Source: Aplysia californica (lineage: Eukaryota > Mollusca > Gastropoda > Aplysiida > Aplysiidae). From it: DNA of 64,000 bases. Both the position numbers and the translations under genes were made by a program. The DNA lies in contig NW_004797409.1 in NCBI RefSeq assembly GCF_000002075.1, positions 644,296-708,295 of the forward strand, read 5' to 3'. Below are positions 1 to 14,200 of this stretch, one piece after another (the first letter of the stretch is position 1; each line of letters opens with the position of its first letter). The notes under the pieces are model-generated. The model was not told where the DNA came from. It worked only from the letters and a program-made list of their open reading frames with translations, and ran no database searches.

Positions 1-759
1 AGAAATCAGATCAGAAGGCACAACAGAATTTTCAACAAAAAATCCCCTTTCCCGACTGATAAGAGTATGATATATATAACAAAATAAATTGTGGAGGTCT
101 TGAACCCATGGAGCATAAATATATTGCACCAAGCAAAACAATATATTTTTACAACATAATAAATCATGGCAACCTGAAAGCAATGAATGATACATGGCCT
201 TTAAGAAATGATCTTTAGGCAGGGAATAATAATAATTATATACAGTCAAGCACAGATAACCCGAACATGCAAAACTCAAATTTCCAGATAGCTCGACCAA
301 TATGCCAGTCCTCAACTGAACCGCTATATTTTCTTTGTATTGACAGCACAGTTTTCTCCTGCAACCACATCGACACGATGTCGAACAGGTTATCTTGAAA
401 AGCCCAATCCAATTCTTTCCCATAACTGCCTTGAATAGAAATCACCCTGCACACATGATGGAAAATCAAACACACTGGTCATCATCGAGAGTACCACTTG
501 CATAACGTTACATGAGCCCAACAGGCTCACCTCCGCACCACGCACTACGACATTGCTGGTCTGAAGACGCATCATCGCACATTACCTGAAGAGTGCATAC
601 AGAGTTAGAACTTTCTTAAATTTAGACAGTTACTTCCCTTGAGTTTCTTCGATATCACTTATTTTTCGGAATAACTGTTCATTCAAACTATGGATGTGCC
701 AAACACATTAGTCTCTCCCCCCCCCCAACGTGTTCTGAGACACCTGTGCTCGACTGTAA

Positions 760-1700
760 TAATAACTGCATTTATGGCACACATCCATGCTCCCAGCATG
801 CTCTATGTGCTTCACATAACTGGACAAAACAGCTAAAGAGCAAGGACAGTTGGTAGTACATTAAAGCACAAAAGAGTCATGCCTCTTATTTGTGACCAAA
901 AACCCCTTCTTGAGGTTTGGTACTATCCTGTTAGGTGGGTATAGTATAGGCCTACTATTCCTATGAAGCTTCTTAATCTCTCCACGCCCCCCCCTCCCCT
1001 GAAACAAAAAAGTTGTGTATTAGAGATAGACATCTACAATGACTTCACGAGCAATATAATAAAGCTATAAACAAAAAACTTTAACAACTAATTAATAATT
1101 TGGTCTTTGACAGAGCTGTTGAAAAAAACACAGCATAATGGTGTAGTAACTACAGCTTGACACGAATGCCAATATATTTTCGGTGTTGATAAACACAACT
1201 TGTTTGTAGTCAATGATTTACAGATTTTGGTCCCCATTATAACCATCTCGGTTATTTTGCAGTTTAAGGCTGATTGACTTCTCACACTTAGTTCAGTACA
1301 GCCCTTCACAATATACATGTTACTGTTTTTAAAAGCTAAACACACAGTGTATTTTATGAATCAGTGATAGATTCACATCACAAGCACAAAATAGGTTCCT
1401 TTCACCTAAGGGTATTGGGATGAGAAGTTAAATTTGTTTATTCCATAAACAATATTACATTCTCAAAAGTGAAAGGGAAAAGAAAAGGATATGAGGGGCC
1501 AAAAATGATTAAGGCAGACATCAAATGTATTTAAAAACTGAAATCATATAAGGAGTCCATGGGAAAAACAGGAATAGTAACCAACTGAACATCATGAGGG
1601 TATCAATTTTGAACGCTTGTTGATAATAATAATAATAATAGATAGCATTTGTATAGCGCATATCCCCGCTCAACAGCAGGCTCTATGCGCTGTACACTAT
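760..1700. repeat. Two copies of a short dispersed repeat (about 760-830 and 1,617-1,700)
   Basis: Both copies follow an AATAAT microsatellite and share the order GCATTTATGGCACACATCC or GCATTTGTATAGCGCATATCC, then GCTC..CAGCA(T)GCTCTATG(T/C)GCT. This GCGCT-type tail is common at the 3' ends of invertebrate SINE/LINE repeats. The sequence between the copies is unrelated. The family is not identified. Confidence 0.5.
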
Positions 1701-2039
1701 ATTATTACCCCAGCAGACCATAGAACACTCCGAAACATTCTCAGCTTCCCGGGAAGCATACAGTGCAAGCAGCTGATTAAGCGCTCAAACACTAACAAAC
1801 TGACAAGAATGCTTGTTGACTCATAACTGTATTTCTGTTCAACGGTTGGTCGATCATTGTCGTTAGATTTCCCATTCAACAAACATAACAATAAACCACC
1901 AATCAAACAAATATGAAGTTATCAGTCCACAAGCTTTTAAAATTGACACTCTCACAATTTCCAGTTTGTGACATGACCATGCCCGTTTTTCCCGTGGACT
2001 GCTCATATGTTTATTGCATACCAGAAAACTTGAAACGTT

Positions 2040-2100
2040 TTTTTAGTACAGTTTTTACGGAGCTCGCAACTGCATAAGGTCATATGAGCACCAATAAACC
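2040..2100 (-). repeat. SINE 3'-domain fragment
   Basis: The block with TTTTTACGGAGCTCGCAACTG and CATAAGGTCATATGAGC matches, in reverse orientation, the 3' end of the full SINE at 10,910-11,411. No tRNA-like head is present, so this is a truncated copy. Similar tails lie near 10,360-10,400 and 61,085-61,125. Confidence 0.6.
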
Positions 2101-4584
2101 TGATTCTGTTTCTTATTTCACAACAAAGGTGATGGCATATCAAAACTCATAACAATTAAACAAATTAAGTCAGATCTACAATTGGTTAAAACAATACTTT
2201 TCCTGGTGCACAAAGAAATATAAAGTAGAAAAAAATTATTGTGTTCGAATGCCAAGTAATCCACAATATTCATGTTTCCATAAGCTCATGTAGAAATTTG
2301 AATTCAGTAAAAAAAATCATTCTTTTCTCAAAAATTGCATCACACTTAAAACAGTAGTTCTGAGCCTGTCTGTCTGAGATTGATTATAGAAATATAAAAG
2401 CAGATTGTCTGTAATTAATATTTGACTAGATATTGGCTACGATAACTTGCTGATGGGCAGCCTTGTACTGTCAACAAAATGATGTAATTTGGACCACATT
2501 TTCCATGGAATTTTTTGGGTTAAACATTTTTACTCATCAATTGGGCTTACAATATAAACCGTGTTCCAGGCCCAGGAAGTATAAGAATACATCCATAACA
2601 TACATCGAATAAAAGGAATTGCAGGAAAAAGCAGAAAATATAGAAACCATGAACGTCTGTCTTGTCTTTGTTGAGTAAAACATATTTAACCCTATCTGTA
2701 CACCCTAGGGTCATTTTGTACCCCCCGAGGTTGCATTCTTCACATTATAGAATACTTCTAGTGGGAAAATCTGTTTGCACCCTGCCTGTCGGTGTCAGCT
2801 TGGGCTGAGTGGGATACAATGTCCCGGCAGACCAAGAATTACTTGGTAAAAATTCTACTCACTTAGGAACTAAATGCACATTCTCTGCTCATCACTACAC
2901 CATAGACTCTGATATATAGCTGTCACTTACTACCCCCCCCCCCCACTCTTGACCTATCAAAAACTCCTTGACAAATTCTCACTTTGATCCAAGCAAATTA
3001 CTCTTATAATAGTAAGACAACACAAACTCAGTCAATGATTGTATTTCATCCACTGACACCAAATTGGATGTAAACGCATTTCGATCAAATCAGGCATATG
3101 ATGGTAATATTAATGAATGATGACAGAGTTCTGTGGTTTCAGGATTTCTCTACAAACGCTGTGAGCCTTTGTTCCATGTTTAAACAGTTAACCCATTTTA
3201 CAGATCTCAAACCCATATTCTGAAAAGGAGCTGAATTATAATTCTTTAAAATGGATGACACAATACGAAAAGGATGCAGTAAAAACAAATCCTAAAAGGA
3301 TTTTAAAAAATTAGCATTTAAAAAATAGAAGTTTCACAAAAGATAATTCAATATACTGCACTTGGGTGTAAAAATTTGCATATTGGCAGTAGCCAAAATA
3401 ACAAGATCTTATTATACAGAACTCCACTAATGTATTTTGATAACATGTAGTATCAATTATTAGTGACAACAATTATATTTCAAGTTAATACCTATGAAAA
3501 ATAAAAAAAGGAAATAGAATGAATGAGACGTGGCTAACACACAACTATTGGATGTCAACACAACATTTACAAATACTGAGTAGGAATGAAAACACTGGGT
3601 GGAGTGTTATTTTGCATTATTACGATAAATTGGAAGATTAATTTAAAAAACAGTGAAAAGGGGGTCAAAAAATGAATTTAATGTATCATTTCTACACGCT
3701 CAACAAACATTGAAAAAAAAACCCCAACCTGGTTTGCACTGGTTTAACTTCTGGGGGGGGGGGGGGGGGGGGATGGGTTGTTGTTGAAGGCAGAGGAGGT
3801 AACAACCTAAGTTTAGGACAACTGTTAGTAAACGTAGCCGGGAATTAAAGTAAGCGTCCATCAACGTTTCTCTGTATACACTGTAAGTAGTTTATCATTT
3901 TACACTCATTTACATAGTTTCCAAACAGATTTTATACCTTCATCCTCGAAGTAGCCCACTGACAAACCTTAATTGTCCTTCCTCTCAGTGTCAAGTACTT
4001 TTCAGGGCCAATGAAAGAGCCATTGAATCCCCTTAATAATGCACTGAGAACTTTTCATTTTTTTGTATGTTTGACCTCTTAGAAATTCAGACCAGAGTGC
4101 GTGCTACGTTTACCATTTCACAAACTGAAAGCAATTCCCAGCCGGCGATAGGTGTAATCTTCTATAAATCAAGAGTTCGTCACCTGAGACCTCAGGCACA
4201 CAGGTCCTGTGAGCTCATGGGGTCAGAGTTCAAAGGGTCAAAGTCATACATAATATCTTATTATGTTCGAAGGTAGCCAGTTGTCTTATCATCTAACATG
4301 TCTTATTTTCTATTGGCCACAAGTCCAACATTTGGTAAATATGTCATGAATATGAACCCCCCCAAACAAACCAGCAGTAATCTGAAATGTTTCAACTAAC
4401 AATAAACAAACAATTTTGTCAGCTTGACCTTTTCAGTAAGACTGTGTTATCTTTTAGCTTTAATCAGGCAACCAGGAAAAACAACAAATCGCTACGAGTC
4501 GTAAGAAGACAATGGTTTTATGATACCAAAGACCACAACATTTACAAGACAAGTCTCTCCTCTCCACTACAAAGGAAAGTCACA

Positions 4585-5293
4585 TCACACAAGGCTAGAG
4601 CGGGCTTTGGGAGGGGACTTGGCCTGAGCCCCTGGCTCGTTATCTGGATCCCGGGACAAAGATGACTGTGAAGTTGATAACTTCTCTCGTGAAGCATTCA
4701 TTCGGTCTTTCATCAGATTGACGTTTTCCTTAGAACCAGCCATCTTCTTCTTTTTCAGCTGATGCTTAACTCCACTACTTGGACCAGATTTGTCCATTGG
4801 GCTGTCCAGTTGTTCCCTGGAGCCTGTCAAAGGCTTCAACTGCTCTCGTGATGGGGTTCTCAAGTTCTCCTTGGAAGACATCTTTGAATTTCTTAGATTT
4901 TCCCTAGAGGCGGCCTTTGAATTCCTCAAATTCTCCCGAGAGCCTTTCATTGCTAACTTGGCAAGGTTTTCTCGTGATCCTCTAGCACCTGACAAATTCT
5001 CCACGGAACCTTTTATTGCTCGTTTCGCCAGGTTCTCCCTAGAGCTACGAGGAAGTTCTTGTACAGATGCTTGACCTCCTGAACGCACAGACTGCTCCGA
5101 GTACGATCTTTGGCGACTGCTGCGCCGGCTGGCCTCATTTGAGAGTTCAAACTCCACAGGCACACTGTCAATGCTGCCATCTCCATCTGCTTCATCATTG
5201 CCTTCCTCATCTCTGGCTGCATAAGGAAACGAAAGGTTTCTACCAGGGCAGCACTGTGGAAACATTTTTCCAAGATTAGGATTAGTGACATCC
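4585..5293 (-). CDS. SERINC: SERINC exon 14: SRENL-repeat C-terminal tail
   Basis: A single open frame of about 235 codons begins DVTNPNLGK, resembling the VLTNRDF end of other SERINCs, and ends ARSSLV-stop. It holds about ten copies of S(R/K/V)E(N/Q/K)(L/V) spaced about 9-16 residues apart, plus a KKKK patch and many Ser, consistent with an intrinsically disordered, phosphorylatable cytoplasmic tail. Typical SERINCs stop soon after helix 10, so this roughly 50% extension is unusual. Joined in the only visible phase (0), the exon would instead give GCH-stop. The acceptor is CTAAATCAG. The repeat-preserving frame argues that the tail is translated; the mRNA link to exon 13 is inferred. Confidence 0.8.
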
Positions 5294-8200
5294 CTGATTT
5301 AGAAATGGAAGAAATGACAGGCTGGCTAAATTGTATCTATGAATATTAGAAGTGTAGTTTATGATCTTCAACTGAAATCATGTAAAAGCAGGAGATGTTT
5401 GCTATGTTAATTTCTAAACTAAAAATGTCTTCGAGCAGCTTTTAATGAATTTATACAAGGTAATGCACCAGCTCTTTGATTTCATTGCTTGCACTGAAAG
5501 GTTAAGATCCAACTCTTATGCAGTAAGGACAGCATGACTCCTGGGACGTAATGCTCTCCATCGCCAGACAAAGTAAGCGTCAAGTTTAAATGAACACAAT
5601 AAGGTGGTGTAAGGAAATATAAAGTCTTTTCATTATCTTAATCCATGATAAGTCTTTTGAAAAGATCACGAAACTCACAACAGTGGGCTGCGAATACATT
5701 TATAAAACTATAACTGAGACAACTGATTTTGTATCAACATTATTTCATCAAAAGACATTGTAAACTTTAACAACATAGTGATCTTTGGAAGCCCTTATTT
5801 GCATGTATACTGGCCTCTGTTTTATGGATCAAAAATATTAGTGTTTCTCCTTCTTTGTCCTTTTCTGGAGTGGTATTTCTAAACTGTGAGGTATTCTAAC
5901 ATAAAGAGAGCAAAGTTGTGGCAATGATCATTTCTGTTGTCTATAGTTTCTTTAACCCCAGCCACAAGGAACGTTAACAGCCATGTATACAATGGGGTTC
6001 CAATTTCTGAATGAGTTCTTTAATCTTAAACGCCTGTCAGTAATACAGATAAAACTGATGATCTGTAAGAAGACAACCTTTAACCAAGAGAAAAACATGG
6101 AAGATAAGAATAACTAAAACAAATACAAGGAAAACATAGAGAGAAAGTAAAACCATTGTGAGGCCTAATGGTACCAGTCATCAAATAGAAGTGAGCAGTA
6201 TTACCCTGGGTAAGAAAAGAGTCCAAATGTAAATTATGACACAAGCCCAGCTGGATGCCATTTTGACCCATACAGAAGCCCAGTTGAGGCCAAATCTGTT
6301 CAGATCAGTCTCCAATGGTCTGAGGAAGTGAAAAAGTGATACATTGATGAAGAATACAAATAATTTTACAAACACTCAACACAAAACACAAGAAAATGCA
6401 CATTTTCAGAAGAACAGCAATGGTACAGCATCATTAGATCATGGCATCCCTTGCTGGGAATTCGCGATTGACTAATAGTTTAATTTATATTTTTAAAAAG
6501 CCAGATCTCTAAATCTTATGAATTACCATTTCTGCTGCTATTTTCTTCCAACTTCACAACATCATATAACAAGTAATCAATGAGAAATACCCCATGATCA
6601 ATTTTCAGAACAATGAAATTTATTACTGAAAAAAAAAGCACATTTAATTTATTGTTTGGGAATGTAAGTTCTCGAAGCAGCTCTTGCAGCAGCACAGAAA
6701 AGTATTGAACAAATTTCATGCATCTGGGCACCTTTTGATCAAAATAAGGCAGTAGATGCTTGCCCAGCACGTCTACTTTGCACACTGCAAAACAAAGGTT
6801 GCCCTAAAAAAGAACACCAAAAGCCTTTTGCTCAAATGACCTACCGGGGCTACCATTTGTTGAAACACTGACCCATGGAGTTGCAGCAAACGAAAGTGTA
6901 TATGAAAATACAACATGCACCCAACAGACCTTCATAGTAAATCACGCGGGCAGTATTGCATACAGACGTAACTAAAAGGCCACCAAAAATGACTTACATC
7001 TATATGCAATACTGCTTGCGACAGTCATCGCTGAGAAATATCACCGATAAACTCAACACAAAGAGAATTACAACAAGAGACTCTGCCCGCGACATCACCA
7101 CTCAAACGCACACAAAAGAGTTCAAAGACAGCACAGCATCCAACAGTTTACACACACAAACTGGGGAATGTACTTCAGAGAACTATTACACAACCATTGT
7201 CTCATTTAGAGGAAGCACTTGCAACACAAATTACAGCCTGGAAACTTCACTCTGTGGCAGAGAAATTGATGGCACAGTTTAAAACCAGAGGACAACCATA
7301 AGTGTTTCAAAGGATAATATCAAACAGAAAACACCCCCCCCCCCCCAAACCAATAAATAAAATGAATAAATAAAAAAAATAAAAATTATAGTTTAAGGTG
7401 ACATAATTCATGCATTAATGCATGACAATATGTCACTCCTTTCATGAATCACAACAAGTCCCTCAAGACATAATATCACGCTGCAGTTTTTTCCCCATTC
7501 CATAATCACACTTTTGCCAGTCGTCAATTGCAAACAGAGCTAAAAAGCTCCCTGTGACTTACCGATACCAGTTGGTGAGCTGCATCATGATATACAGTGC
7601 AGCCAGGCAGAACAGGAAGTGGAAGAATGAGTATGAATATACAACACCATCTGCCTCGTTCTGAACTACTTTCTGCCCTCCTAGCAAAGAGGGGTTGTCA
7701 CCTGGGAAAGAGGAGGGAATAATAAATACATTACTGACAAGGACTTTAAATGAGATGCCAATTAACGTATTATTATTTCGTAACATTGGCTGAAAAAAGA
7801 CAACCTATTAATTTTAACATACCCAGTCAGTGCAAAAAGTTTAACCTCAATTACACTGCTAGATGCATCCATTGTCTTTTAGTTGCCTACTGTTTACTTT
7901 TCCATCAAACAAAAAATAAAAAGAAGACAAAATGTGAAAGCACAGATCCAATGTAAATGGTACACAAACATTTTCCTTGAATTAAAAATACTCAGATTGC
8001 ATACAGAAAAAGAGTTACAAATAAATTATTAACTTACGTTTTGTTATTATACAGCAGAAACAAGACTTCCCCTCCTGAAAAGAAATCATTCACATATAGG
8101 TAGCAACAGGAGGTAATGAAAATCAATGCCTTTTATCCCAAATATCTAACCTTCCATAACATATAAAACTTCTTGCAAAGTAATCTAATATTACCAAACA

Positions 8201-11200
8201 AAGGAAGCTCAAGAATCTATTGCTTCATTAAAGGACAGATCGACGGCAAAGGGTGAAAACAATTTATGCAGCCAAGGCTGTAGCAACTGTACTTTATGGT
8301 GTAAAAATGCAAAATAATATTACACTGCCATTTTCAAACTCTTACTGGACCAACTTTGAATAAAAACAACCCATCCCCCCTAAAAAAACAAGAAAAAACC
8401 CCAACAACATAAAGCCCCCTAAATATGCAGGATAGCCGAATGAGTAGATGAAAAGTGTGGTAACTACTCTGTCCACTGAAAATAAAATCAAGTTTGTTCC
8501 ACACATTCCACAAATCTCCTTAAGCTTACATACAGAAAACATTTTTGCAATTTGTTAAAAGGAAAGAAAATTTATATTCGTAACATGAAGTTTAACTTAT
8601 TCTAAGTATTCATTCAAAGCAAAACAAATAATGGTGTCTTACTGTCCTAATGCCCAGTTTGTGTGCATCGTGTGAAGTGCGAACACTGAAATACAAAAAA
8701 AAAAAAGTAGTTGAAACTAACAGAGTGGATATAATAATGACATAATGTAATGTTCTATAGTTTTAATATGACATGAGAATTGAATGCAAATCTTCAGCTC
8801 CATTTTTATACATAAAGAATTTTTTATCAACTCAATACTATTCAAGATTTTATTTTTTTAACGAATGCTGTTACAACCCTTTCTTTAAAGCAGCAGATGG
8901 GTCAATAATCAAAGTGTAAAGGGTTTATACAACAAGATCTTTTCAGAAAAAAAAAGAGACATATATTGTCTATCTATGAACAATGTATTTGCTTTTATCA
9001 GATTTCATAAACCAGCCCTACTCTGACCTTGTTTCCAGGAATAGCAATTCAAACGGGCGATCCTTTTAAAGTGTTATTTACTCAGTGGTAATGTATCAAA
9101 CACATAACAATGTCTATATACCATTTTAAAGGAAAATGAATGAACCGCTATCATCATCAGCAAAAATTTCGTCAATAACTTGATACGTTGTGAGCATACG
9201 TCACAGCCATCAGCCATAGCTCAGAGCTAGAGTAAGACGCTGGAACTGTGAAGAGGGAGTGACGCTATAATTCACGCTATTTTGGTCATTATTGGTCTAA
9301 TTAGGGGAAACTAAAGCTTCTTTAACTCAGGGATAAAAGAGCGTCCAGGGGAGCCCAATCTTGATACTAAATTGCAATTACCGGCTGAGTAGGACATAAA
9401 ACAAGATAGCAATGTTGCTGGGTATACACTGTTTGTCTACAACACATAGGAGGTCCCGATTTATGGAGGAACAGCGTACGCCGAGCAGCAGTGGAGCGGT
9501 TAATATCTGAAGATCTTCTTTTGCATAAAACAGTACCTTGCATAGACCGCCATAATGAACATGATGAGAAGCCCAGCGTAAGCTGCAATCAGGTCGCTCT
9601 GAGGGAAAGATGGGTCAGGTCGACATTGTGCGGTGTAGTTGTAACTATCTTCAAACGCCTTGTCCGGAATTTTGCTTGAATCCAACACCCTCTCTACAGA
9701 AGAGCCATCATCCGGGTCTGCACCAAAGTAAGCCATTGTTTTCCGATTTAATGTGTCCAGGAGACTTTCAACTGTAAGGAAAAATAAAGGCAAAAGGAAC
9801 ATGATCGGGCTTAGAATATGACAACATAGAGGTTAGTCAGCTTAGGCCAACCAAAGTACATGGTTCTGACCCAAATTTGTAGAGGCACAGTCGGTGGGTA
9901 ACTCGAGCTTTTGCTTAAGGCCTTCACTTCCCCAATAGTATGGCAAAAAGCATCCTGTAACAAGTCATCTCAGAAAAGACAACTGAGTACATGTTTGAGA
10001 GTATGTGGCACACATCAAATTCAAGTCACAAAGTCAGTAGAAAATTAAAGAAGAGCAGGGCAGACTTGTTCCAAATAAATTTTGTTAAACATTTAAAAAA
10101 CCAATCTTTGTCTAAAACTGAAGAAACTGTGGCCAGTACAAGTAATTAAGAGAATCATCGACAATGGCTAAATAATGCCACAGTCAATGGCATTATTTCA
10201 AGTAGAATAAAATGAGCTTAACGCATAAAAATATGGTAGCAGTGTTGATTGAAGAACCCACACCAGCTTAGCACAGGGTTCTAGTTATGAAATGCCAAAG
10301 ATGAAAATGAAGATGAGCAAAAACATTTAGAAGAAGAGGAATTTTTCTTTCAGTAGAGGATTTACGGCGCTCACAACTGTATCAGGTCATATGAGCGCCA
10401 AGGGATGGATGTCAACAGAGAAGTCTTACAGGGAATCAGGCTTACTCTGCTCACCCCTCTAGCTTTAACAGCACAAAGTCTGCTTCGACTATCAAGGCAC
10501 CCCGGAAACAGCGGGTCACAAGAGTGAAGAAAAGGAATATGACACACTAGATTTGTTAACTTTTGAAAGCAGCAACACATTTTTTTAACACTTAATGACA
10601 TTAAATCAAAAGAGACAATAAATATCAACACATGACATATTGTTGGCCAGATGTTGAAATGTACTTAGTCTAACATTTTTTTAATTAATAAAAAATGCTG
10701 TTTCTAAATCTGTGGTATTGGCTGCATATCCTCAAGAAAATATTTGGTTGAAATTTAAATTTTTAATGTTGAAAAATTTTTTTAAGCAAGAAAAATTGTA
10801 CATTTTTTGGAAGAATAAAGAAGTTTTCCCACTCTCTCGTAAAACTTTGCTTTTGAGGTAAGATCATTGTAACAGCTTGTGGACAATATGACATACAACA
10901 TCTCAGAGAGGGCTCTCGCGGCCTAGAGGTTAAAGGTGTTTGCCTCTCATTCAAAGGTCCCTGGTTCAAATTTGGGTAGCAACGGAAAAATTTTGTTCTC
11001 CAAGATCATCTCCTTTCACCTCCTTTCCTGCTCTCTAGCAATGTTCTGTCGACTGCTTTCCTCTCCACTTTCCGCCCTCACCCCCTCACCTCCTTTGCCC
11101 CCTCCTCTGGGCATCTGACTCTTTCTGCAGCCTTCTCCTTAGCTCCTTCAAACGGCTGTCTTTCAGCCACACCCCTGGTCTTCTGGTAGGAAAGATCTAC

Positions 11201-14200
11201 ACCTAATTTTCTCGGACAAGGGCAAACAATTTCAAAGGTCCTATGTGCAAGTTGTGCACGTTAAAGATCCCTTGGTGGTCTAAAATCTATAAGAGTAGGC
11301 TTCGGCAGCCACCCGGGCAAAATTCAAAATTTCCAACCAACTGAAAATGTATAATGTGACCAGCACGCTCATACGACCTTATGCAGTTGCAAGCGCCGTA
11401 AAGCACTTACAAAAACAAAAAAACACCTGAGACAAACCATTCCCTGATAATATGCACAATTCCTGAGCTCAGGGATGAACTTCACCTTGTTAAACCAACT
11501 CATTCCTTACACCAACAATACAAGAGCGATGAAAGCACACATAGAAATGAATGGAGAACCTTGAATGCTGATGTCTATTTCATATCTGGCACTTTATGAC
11601 GATATAATATTCATATCACAATAACTCAAATTATGCTAATCAGGCACACAAAGAATGAGCTAATTAACACAGTTATGAGATCAGACCTATGCCAGGTTTG
11701 TGACTTACATTGCTCAGGAGGTTCACTCGTCAAAGCAGACCAGGTCAGATACACGACGTATAAACATATCACTGAGGCCTGGAGGAGACTAGCGTTGGCA
11801 TTGCCTGAAAGAGAACATCCAATAACCGATATGTAATGGCACGCTGCAATACAAAAAGCATTTTTAAAAACAAGAATAAAGACTTAAGATAAAAAATAGG
11901 GAAAAATAGCATTGAGCCTACTCTGGGCAGCTTATCTTACAATAACAACGATGGAGCATCATCTGTAATTTATAGACATATCAAGCTCGTATTTAATACG
12001 GAAATATTTTTAAGAAAGGCATATTTAAATTAATATTCATATTAAAAACTATTCTCAAAACATACAAATTTTAAAATTCTGAGTTAAATAAAGTTCCATA
12101 CCAATCATTTACACTCCAGCAATCGTATCACTTGTAAATGTACCAGAAACACATAAAGAACATGGTGAGAGTTTCTCTGATCCCAACTTCTGGCAAGTTA
12201 AGGTGGAGGTCTGGTGAGCTAAAAATTTTTTTTATTCATTGGCCTAAATTAATGAATTTGGCAGAGTGAGACTCAATGTCAAGGTGCAAAATGATCTGGG
12301 GTGTCATTCATGACAGCATATATCACTCACTGCCATGTTGACGACGGCCATCTTGAAAATAAACACAAATCTTAAATTCCTAAAATCTCAAACGCTAATC
12401 AAGATATTCAACTTTGTAGGATAGGAATAGAAAGGCAGGACCTATATTGAGGTAATAGGGTGACTATTTTTTTAATTTGGTTGTTTTCATGGATATAGCA
12501 TGACTTTGAATTTCATGAAGTAAAAAAGTGTTGAAAATACACTCCCGACCGTGATATAAATGCTGATGCTCCCTGTCACATACAAAGAAAGACAAAAATA
12601 ACCATCTCATTACCTAGAAATACGGATAGGGTATCACTGTGCCAAACCTCCAGTCTCTAAAGCAATAAGTTAGCGAGATTTTAGGATTTTCGTAGTATGC
12701 TGTCCATGAAAAACTCAGTTAAGAGAAAATGGCCATTGACGTAAAAAATGACATACTATGATACTTTTAGTAGCCATATAAAACAAAATTTCACATACAG
12801 TATGCTTATCTCAGAAAAACAATATACAGGATTTGATATCTAGACACATTCAGGTATTCACTTGTGCAAAAACCTCAAAAACGATATTTTGACCCAGTTT
12901 TCAGCTTAAGTCACGCTCGACCGCCCCATCAAACAAGAAGCCAAGACAAGGGCCGGATACTCACGTGTTTCCGTGCATGGCAGGATGGTTATGAAGGTCA
13001 GAAGAACGCAAAGTCCAGTGTTGATTCCAAGGAACACCCTATTTGTATCACAATCCTTGAGTCCATAGAAGACAAAGAGGAGCACCATGCCTCCAGCGGC
13101 CAGTGCAAACAATAGGATTGCAACCACTATGGTTGCTGGGAAGAAAAAAATAGATTCTTACAAGAATAGGGACAAATATATTTCAAATTGTTTTAGTAAG
13201 TGTTTTAAGGCACTTGCAACACAATAAGTGCAGAAGATTAGAGGTGTTACAAAAGAGTAACAAACGCAAAAAAGAAGGAGGAGTGATAAGGGCGATAGCT
13301 GTTAGATAGGAAAGAAGGAGCAGACCACACCAGAGCACCCGCCAACCACCCACAGGGACAAATATTTCATTTAAAGATCAGACTGCCTTGTTCACTGTCA
13401 TGCTCTTTGAATACTCATACTTATGTCAAAATGAGTATATGTTAGTCAATTATATTACAGACTTTACAGAATTACATAGGGAGAGTAAATGAGATCAGAC
13501 TGAAGAGACACCTAGCTGCAGGCAGCGACTCCACTGAGATGACCTCTTCCGCTCGGGTCCAAACAGTAAGTGTAATTGTTGAGAAGTTTTACACTCCCTT
13601 GACATAATTTAGATAACTTAGAAGATGGACAGCTTTGCACAGGCGATCACAGAGTAAGGTAAGAACATTTAAACTATAAACCGTGGGCAAGTCGTTCAAC
13701 TGCTCTAAGCCCAAAAAGCAAAATTCTTAAAGGGAAGGAAAACACTGCATCATTCTTTTGTTCAATGTACCAACTGTATATGTATCACAACGTGGCGGAA
13801 TCAGGCGCTCGTCAATTTTTGGGCATGTGGTGTTGTTAGTATCATCTGAAAGCTCATTTATTTGCCTTGCTTCCAATGAAAAAAATATCCATTTATCTTG
13901 AATAGAATTCAAGATATTTGCAATTGAAGGAAGTGAGGTCGTCAGGTTTCAGTGGTGAAATTAGCGAGAGAATGTCGCCAAAGTTTGGTAACTCCAATAG
14001 CTAAAGAGTCTTTGAAAACTGAAAAATGACATATTTTGTGCCTTTAATCCATGTTTTCCAGTAAAATTCACAAGGAAATGTGTCTTCATAGGTACCTAAA
14101 TGAGGTTAAGTCAAAAAATAAAAAGTCAATAAAAATTTTCAAACTGGCGGAAAAATGCCTGTTTCTCTGATTTCATTATTTTGACGAGCGCCTGATTTCA

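Larger units (their letters stand above)
1..4584. other. 3' flank / possible 3'UTR of SERINC, no gene seen
   Basis: No open frame here resembles a known protein. The stretch lies downstream of the SERINC stop and is AT-rich. It probably holds the 3'UTR, but the cleavage site is not fixed: minus-strand AATAAA candidates lie near 2,009 and 1,436. It also contains repeat scraps (about 760-830, 1,617-1,700 and 2,040-2,100), poly-C runs near 720 and 2,935, and a poly-G run of about 18 near 3,755. Confidence 0.5.
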
